From positions 558,001 through 622,000 of the forward strand of contig NZ_FNPT01000001.1 of assembly GCF_900107375.1 (NCBI RefSeq): a DNA stretch of 64,000 nt, written 5' to 3'. The translations under genes were made by a program, and so were the position numbers. The notes beneath the pieces are model-generated. The model saw only the letters and a list, made by a program, of their open reading frames with translations, did no database searches and was not told where the DNA came from. The DNA comes from Lysobacter sp. yr284. Lineage in GTDB: Bacteria; Pseudomonadota; Gammaproteobacteria; Xanthomonadales; Xanthomonadaceae. Of the stretch, positions 60,317 to 64,000 are shown piece after piece (positions within the stretch are counted from its first letter, which is position 1; each line of letters begins with the position of its first letter).

Positions 60317-60979
60317 ATGGCTCATTGGATCGACCTGGACACCCCCGCCGGCCCGGTGCGGGCCTGGCGCGCCGACCCCAGCGGCCTGCCGCTCGGCGGC
60401 GTGGTGGTCCTGCAGGAAATCTTCGGCGTCAACGAACACATCCGCGCGGTGGCGCAGCGCTTCGCCGACGCCGGCTACGTCGCCCTGGCCCCGTCGCTGT
60501 TCGACCCGGTCGAGCGCGAGGTCGAGCTGGACTACGGCCAGGACGCTTCCGCCCGCGGGGTCGAGCTGCGCAACGCGGTCGGCTTCGACCGCGCCAGCGA
60601 CATCGTCGGCGCCGCCGCCCACCTGCTCCAGAGCGAAGGCCTGCGCACCGGCGCGGTCGGCTTCTGCTGGGGCGGTTCGCTGGCGTTCCTGGCCAACACC
60701 CGCCACGGCCTGCCGGCGGTGAGCTATTACGGCGCGCGCACCCTGCCCTTGCTCGGCGAGCCGCTGCGCGCGCCGATGCTGTTCCACTTCGGCAGCCGCG
60801 ACGCCAGCATTCCGCCAGAGGCGATCGAGCAACACCGCCAGGCGCTGCCGAACGCGCCGATCCACCTCTACGACGCCGGCCACGCCTTCAACCGCGACGT
60901 CGGCGACCACTACGAACCCGACAGCGCCGCACTGGCCTGGACCCGCACCCTGGACTTCCTCGCGGACGCGCTGAAATGA
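60317..60979 (+). CDS. Dienelactone hydrolase family protein
   Basis: A 220-residue alpha/beta hydrolase. The nucleophile is Cys in VGFCWGGSLAF, a DLH hallmark, with the Asp in FHFGSRDASIPPEAI and His in YDAGHAFNRDV completing the triad. GGVVVLQEIFGVNEHIRAVA is the usual N-terminal motif. It hydrolyses dienelactones or similar esters in the cytoplasm. The stop overlaps the HIT gene's start (ATGA), beginning a tightly packed four-gene run. Confidence 0.93.
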   Translation: MAHWIDLDTPAGPVRAWRADPSGLPLGGVVVLQEIFGVNEHIRAVAQRFADAGYVALAPSLFDPVEREVELDYGQDASARGVELRNAVGFDRASDIVGAAAHLLQSEGLRTGAVGFCWGGSLAFLANTRHGLPAVSYYGARTLPLLGEPLRAPMLFHFGSRDASIPPEAIEQHRQALPNAPIHLYDAGHAFNRDVGDHYEPDSAALAWTRTLDFLADALK

Positions 60980-61386
60980 ATCCCTGGCACCTGCATCCGC
61001 AACTGGCCGACGACACCCATCCGATCGCCCAGTTCGAACTGTGCGAACTGCGGCTGATGGACGACGCCAACCATCCCTGGCTGATCCTGGTGCCGCGGGT
61101 CGACGGCGCGACCGAACTGGTCGATCTCGACGAGGCCCAGCAGCAGGCGCTGACCCGCGAGATCGCCAAGGTCAGCCGCGCCCTGCAGGCCGGGTTCGCG
61201 CCGCACAAGCTCAACGTCGCCGCGCTCGGCAACCTGGTGCCGCAGCTGCACGTGCACGTGATCGCGCGTTACCGCGAAGACATCGCCTGGCCGCGGCCGG
61301 TGTGGGGCATGGCCACCGCCCAGCCGTATTCGCCGGAGGCGCTGGTGCAGCGCCTGCACCTGCTGCAGCGCGCGCTGGCGCAGTGA
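60976..61386 (+). CDS. HIT domain protein
   Basis: A 136-residue histidine-triad protein. The motif is LVPQLHVHVIARYRED (QLHVHVI form of HxHxH), with CELRLMDDANHPWLILVPR as the strand before. HIT proteins hydrolyse nucleotide-phosphoramidates or dinucleoside polyphosphates. The segment matches the HIT-like group with a final helix of about 30 residues. The start overlaps the upstream stop by four bases (ATGA), and its own stop overlaps PxpB's GTG (GTGA). Confidence 0.9.
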   Translation: MNPWHLHPQLADDTHPIAQFELCELRLMDDANHPWLILVPRVDGATELVDLDEAQQQALTREIAKVSRALQAGFAPHKLNVAALGNLVPQLHVHVIARYREDIAWPRPVWGMATAQPYSPEALVQRLHLLQRALAQ

Positions 61387-62141
61387 ACGATCCGGGCGCG
61401 AACGCATCCGCCGCCGAGCGGCCGCCGCGCGAGGCCGTCGAGTTCGAGGCGCTGGCCGACGACGCCTGGCTGCTGCGCCTGGGCGAACGCATCGACGAGG
61501 CGCTCAACGCGCGCGTGCACGCGCTGGCCGCGCGGGTGCGCGCGCAGGCGCCGCCCTGGCTGCGCGACCTGGTGCCGGCCTACGCCAGCCTGGCGGTGTT
61601 CTTCGACGCCCAGGCGATCGAGGCCGATGCCGTGCGCGCCTGGCTGCTGCGGCAGTGCGGCGAGACGGCCGGCGGCGACCGCCGCGCGGCCGCGGCACCG
61701 GCGCGCATCGTCGAAATCCCGGTCGCCTACGGCGGCGAATTCGGTCCGGACCTCGATGAGGCTGCGGCGCAGCTCGGCCTGACCGCCGCCCAGTTGGTCG
61801 AACGCCACAGCGGCGGCGACTACCGCGTGGCGATGATCGGCTTCGCTCCCGGCTTCCCGTACCTGTCCGGCCTCGATCCGGCGCTGGCGTTGCCGCGCCT
61901 GGCCACCCCGCGCACCCAGGTCGCCGCCGGCAGCGTCGCCATCGGCGGCGCCCAGACCGGCATCTATCCGCGTCCGGGGCCCGGCGGCTGGCGCCTGCTC
62001 GGGCGCACGCCGCTGCGCCTGTTCGATGCGCTGCGCGAACCGCCGAGCCTGCTCCAGCCCGGCGACCGCGTGCGCCTGCGCGCGATCGGCGCCGACGAAT
62101 TCCGTTCGCTCGGCGCCCCCGCGCAGGCGACGCCCGCATGA
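61383..62141 (+). CDS. pxpB: 5-oxoprolinase subunit PxpB (KipI-like)
   Basis: A 252-residue protein. The PxpB/KipI marks are VPAYASLAVFFD, EIPVAYGGEFGPDLDEAA, IGFAPGFPYLSGLDPALALP and QTGIYPRPGPGGWRLLGRTP. With PxpA and PxpC it forms an ATP-dependent 5-oxoprolinase that recycles pyroglutamate. A GTG at 61383 overlaps the HIT stop. The N-terminal ~35 residues before the fold are unusual (NDPGANASAAERPPREAVEF). PxpA is not in the window after it. Confidence 0.9.
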   Translation: MNDPGANASAAERPPREAVEFEALADDAWLLRLGERIDEALNARVHALAARVRAQAPPWLRDLVPAYASLAVFFDAQAIEADAVRAWLLRQCGETAGGDRRAAAAPARIVEIPVAYGGEFGPDLDEAAAQLGLTAAQLVERHSGGDYRVAMIGFAPGFPYLSGLDPALALPRLATPRTQVAAGSVAIGGAQTGIYPRPGPGGWRLLGRTPLRLFDALREPPSLLQPGDRVRLRAIGADEFRSLGAPAQATPA

Positions 62142-62217
62142 GCCCGGCGCGGCGCGCATCGCTCGTCCGCGCCCGGCCCGGCCGCGCTGCCGCCGGCGCC
62201 TTCGCGAGCGCGCCGCC

Positions 62218-63207
62218 ATGACCGCCGCGGCGCCGCGCAACGAGTGGATCGAAGTGATCGCGCCGGGCGCGCTGAGCTGCGTGCAGGACCTCGGCCGCAG
62301 CGGCTGGCGCCACCTCGGCGTCGGCCGCGGCGGCGCCCTGGACCCGCGCTGCGCGCGCCTGGCCAATGCGCTGGTCGGCAATCCCGCCGAGGCCGCGGTG
62401 CTGGAACTGACCCTGCACGGCCCGACCCTGCGCCTGCGCGCGCCGACCCGGCTGGCCCTGCTCGGCGCGCCCTGCGAACTGCGTTTCGACGGCCGCCCGC
62501 TGCCCGCGGCGCGGCCGCTGGAACTGCCCGCCGGCACCGTGTCGATCGGCGGCATGCGCGCCGGCGTGCGCGCCTGGCTGGCGGTGGCCGGCGGCTTCGC
62601 GGTCGAGGCCGCGCTCGGCAGCCGCGCCACCGACCTGCGCGGCGGCTTCGGCGGCCTGGATGGGCGCGCGCTGCGCGCCGGCGACCGCCTGCCGTTGGGA
62701 CCGGGCCGGCCGCCGCAGCGCATCGATGCGCCGCGCGTGCCGGGCTGGTGGATCGATCCGGACGCCGGCCTGGACCCGCACGCGCCGATCCGCTACGTCG
62801 CCACCGCCGCGCCTGCGCTGGCCGCGGCCGCGCAGCGCTTCGGCGACAGCGGCTGGCGGGTCGATCCGGCCAGCAACCGGCAAGGCCTGCGCCTGGGCGG
62901 CGAGGCGCTGGAAACGCCCGCCGCCGCCGGCGCCGGCGTGTCCGAACCGGTCGCGCCGGGCACCCTGCAGCTGCCCGCCGACGGCCAACCGATCGTGCTG
63001 CTCGCCGACGCCCAGACCGTCGGCGGCTATCCGCGCCTGGGCCGGGTCATCGCCGCCGACCTGCCGCGGCTGGCGCAGGCGCGGCCCAACGCCAAGTTGT
63101 ATTTCCGCGCCTGCGGCGAGGACGAGGCGCGCGACGCGCGCCGGCGCATGCAGGCAGACACCGCGCGGCTGCACTGGGCCATCGTCGACCGCCTGGGCGG
63201 CCGCTGA
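62218..63207 (+). CDS. pxpC: 5-oxoprolinase subunit PxpC (biotin-dependent carboxyltransferase family)
   Basis: A 329-residue protein of the KipA/AHS2 family. The first half carries VIAPGALSCVQDLGRSGWRH and GRGGALDPRCARLANALVGN, and the second half VAPGTLQLPADGQPIVLLAD and AQTVGGYPRLGRVIAADLPR, both hallmarks. PxpC pairs with PxpB in 5-oxoprolinase. The ATG at 62218 follows the PxpB stop by 76 bp; the 5' frame is open up to 62026 but lacks signal. The gene is followed by a non-coding AT-richer gap. Confidence 0.92.
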   Translation: MTAAAPRNEWIEVIAPGALSCVQDLGRSGWRHLGVGRGGALDPRCARLANALVGNPAEAAVLELTLHGPTLRLRAPTRLALLGAPCELRFDGRPLPAARPLELPAGTVSIGGMRAGVRAWLAVAGGFAVEAALGSRATDLRGGFGGLDGRALRAGDRLPLGPGRPPQRIDAPRVPGWWIDPDAGLDPHAPIRYVATAAPALAAAAQRFGDSGWRVDPASNRQGLRLGGEALETPAAAGAGVSEPVAPGTLQLPADGQPIVLLADAQTVGGYPRLGRVIAADLPRLAQARPNAKLYFRACGEDEARDARRRMQADTARLHWAIVDRLGGR

Positions 63208-63564
63208 CGCCGGCGTCGCGCGCGACGCGGCACTCGACCAAAACCTCGAAAATTCAAAGGCAACCCGGCTCAGGCAACGAGCCGGCGTAGCGTCGGCAGA
63301 TACCGGCAAGCGGCATGAAGATGCATAAAAAACATGCACATCGCGCTAAAAATGCGTGGACAAAAAGCTCCATCGCACACGAATAGTGCCAATCGGCAAT
63401 TGCACGCCTCCCTACATGACGATATGCAATGTCGAGGGCACGTTCTTTCGGAACGTGTGTTATCGACAAGACCACACGATTGGCGTAATCATTTTAAAAA
63501 TTAGACACAGCCTGGCGGCTCGAGCTAATGAAAATCCCATCGTCTCGTCGAAGCTAAACCGGAC
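63208..63564. promoter_or_regulatory. AT-richer leader upstream of the sigma factor gene
   Basis: The 357-bp gap changes to AT-rich composition from about 63320, with stretches such as GCATAAAAAACATGC and CATTTTAAAAATTAGACAC. CACGTTC at 63439-63445 pairs with GAACGTG at 63451-63457 (7-bp palindrome). Short open frames here (63254-63475 minus, 63356-63568 plus) have no ribosome site or protein features. It likely holds the promoter of the sigma-factor gene. Confidence 0.6.
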
Positions 63565-64000
63565 ATGACTGAAGACAGCCCCCCGCCCGAATCGGCGGCC
63601 GCACCCGCCGGGCCGGCAGAGTTCGAGTTTCCGCAGGCCACCCTGGACTCGGTCACCCAGCTCATCGTCGCCGCGCAGGGCGGCCAGCCCGGCGCCTGGG
63701 ACCGGGTCTACGCGCTGCTCTACAACGATCTGCACGAAGCCGCCTCGCTGCAGATCCGCCGGCGCTGGCGGCGCGGCAGCAAGCGCTCGCCGACCTCGCT
63801 GATCAACCGCACCTGGCTGCGCTTGAACCAGGACAAGCTCACTCTCAACAACCGCCAGCACCTGCTCGCGGTGCTGTCGCAGGCGATGCGCTACGCGCTG
63901 CTCGACGAAGTGCGCCGGCTCAAGCGGCTCAAGTACGAGGAAAGCTATCTGGCCGACAAGGCCGATCCGCACTACGAGCCTTCCTACGATCCGGACCTGG
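63565..64000 (+). CDS. ECF-type RNA polymerase sigma factor, 5' part (3' truncated)
   Basis: The frame starts MTEDSPPPES and is still open at base 64000, giving about 145 residues. The first ~30 are a low-complexity leader. Sigma region 2 follows: VTQLIVAAQGGQPGAWDRVY, LYNDLHEAASLQIRRRW, RSPTSLINRTWLRLN and AMRYALLDEVRRLKR. The pattern LLYNDLHEAAxxxIRRxW with TSLINRTWLRL is that of the ECF subfamily (TIGR02999-like). It directs RNA polymerase to special promoters, often next to a kinase or anti-sigma. The gene continues beyond the window. Confidence 0.88.
   Translation, partial: MTEDSPPPESAAAPAGPAEFEFPQATLDSVTQLIVAAQGGQPGAWDRVYALLYNDLHEAASLQIRRRWRRGSKRSPTSLINRTWLRLNQDKLTLNNRQHLLAVLSQAMRYALLDEVRRLKRLKYEESYLADKADPHYEPSYDPDL

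Noticed and set aside
63254-63568. Small frames in the AT-richer gap (70-73 residues)
   Set aside because: No ribosome site, no conserved pattern, and they overlap each other on opposite strands. A Cys-rich hydrophobic stretch in the minus frame is probably chance.
1-64000. tRNA, rRNA, integrase, transposase or prophage genes
   Set aside because: I looked in all gaps and found no cloverleaf-like sequence, no attachment-site repeats and no transposase motifs.

Overview
The window is a continuous stretch of a very GC-rich, gene-dense bacterial chromosome. Gene content and the intergenic repeats (the short 'GTAGGAGCGGCGCGAGCCGCGAC' and 'GGAGGGCCTTCAGGCCC' types) point to the Xanthomonadaceae, most likely a Lysobacter-like organism; this is inference, since no rRNA or other marker gene is present. 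I see no tRNA, rRNA, insertion sequence, prophage or CRISPR array. The left end cuts a ferredoxin-NADP reductase and the right end cuts an ECF-type sigma factor.

Layout. 1-9.4 kb: end of fpr, a TlpA-like thioredoxin, a membrane-bound LytTR regulator divergent from an acyltransferase-3 protein, glutathione peroxidase, a TonB-dependent receptor with a clear terminator, and a secreted amidohydrolase. 9.4-18 kb: a VOC protein, a secreted M3 peptidase, then an AT-rich leader, a wHTH regulator whose receiver domain lacks the phosphoacceptor Asp, and a 1,322-residue trimeric autotransporter adhesin with five 315-bp tandem units. 18-30 kb: sirtuin, GlpQ, amino-acid permease, Cfa, an RsiV-like lipoprotein, RluF, a small GNAT protein and a long histone-H1-like protein. 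30-40 kb: rhomboid protease, POT peptide transporter, secreted protein/GST pair, secreted M14 peptidase, a lipoprotein/nuclease pair joined by an ATGA overlap, ThpR, an uncharacterised HEXXH protein and an AraC regulator. 40-54 kb: Uup, a zinc-ribbon-like protein, a 38-residue lysine-rich protein, SelO, a second GST, a two-gene module of an AbiEii-like nucleotidyltransferase with an internally duplicated partner, a YaiI/DUF188 protein, an MFS transporter with a tiny membrane protein, a DeoR regulator with a likely operator, and the DeaD RNA helicase. 54-64 kb: a class I glutamine amidotransferase, an RluA-type pseudouridine synthase, a DUF418 membrane protein, YaeQ, a HI0933-type flavoprotein, RimO, and the overlapping run dienelactone hydrolase / HIT / PxpB / PxpC.

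Themes. Several secreted or periplasmic peptidases and the POT transporter fit a proteolytic, peptide-scavenging lifestyle (inference). RNA-maintenance genes recur (RluF, RluA-type, RimO, DeaD, ThpR). Nearly every larger gap between genes is filled by one of three families of palindromic repeats. The least explained parts are the AbiEii-like module, the HEXXH protein, and the degenerate-receiver regulator beside the giant adhesin.
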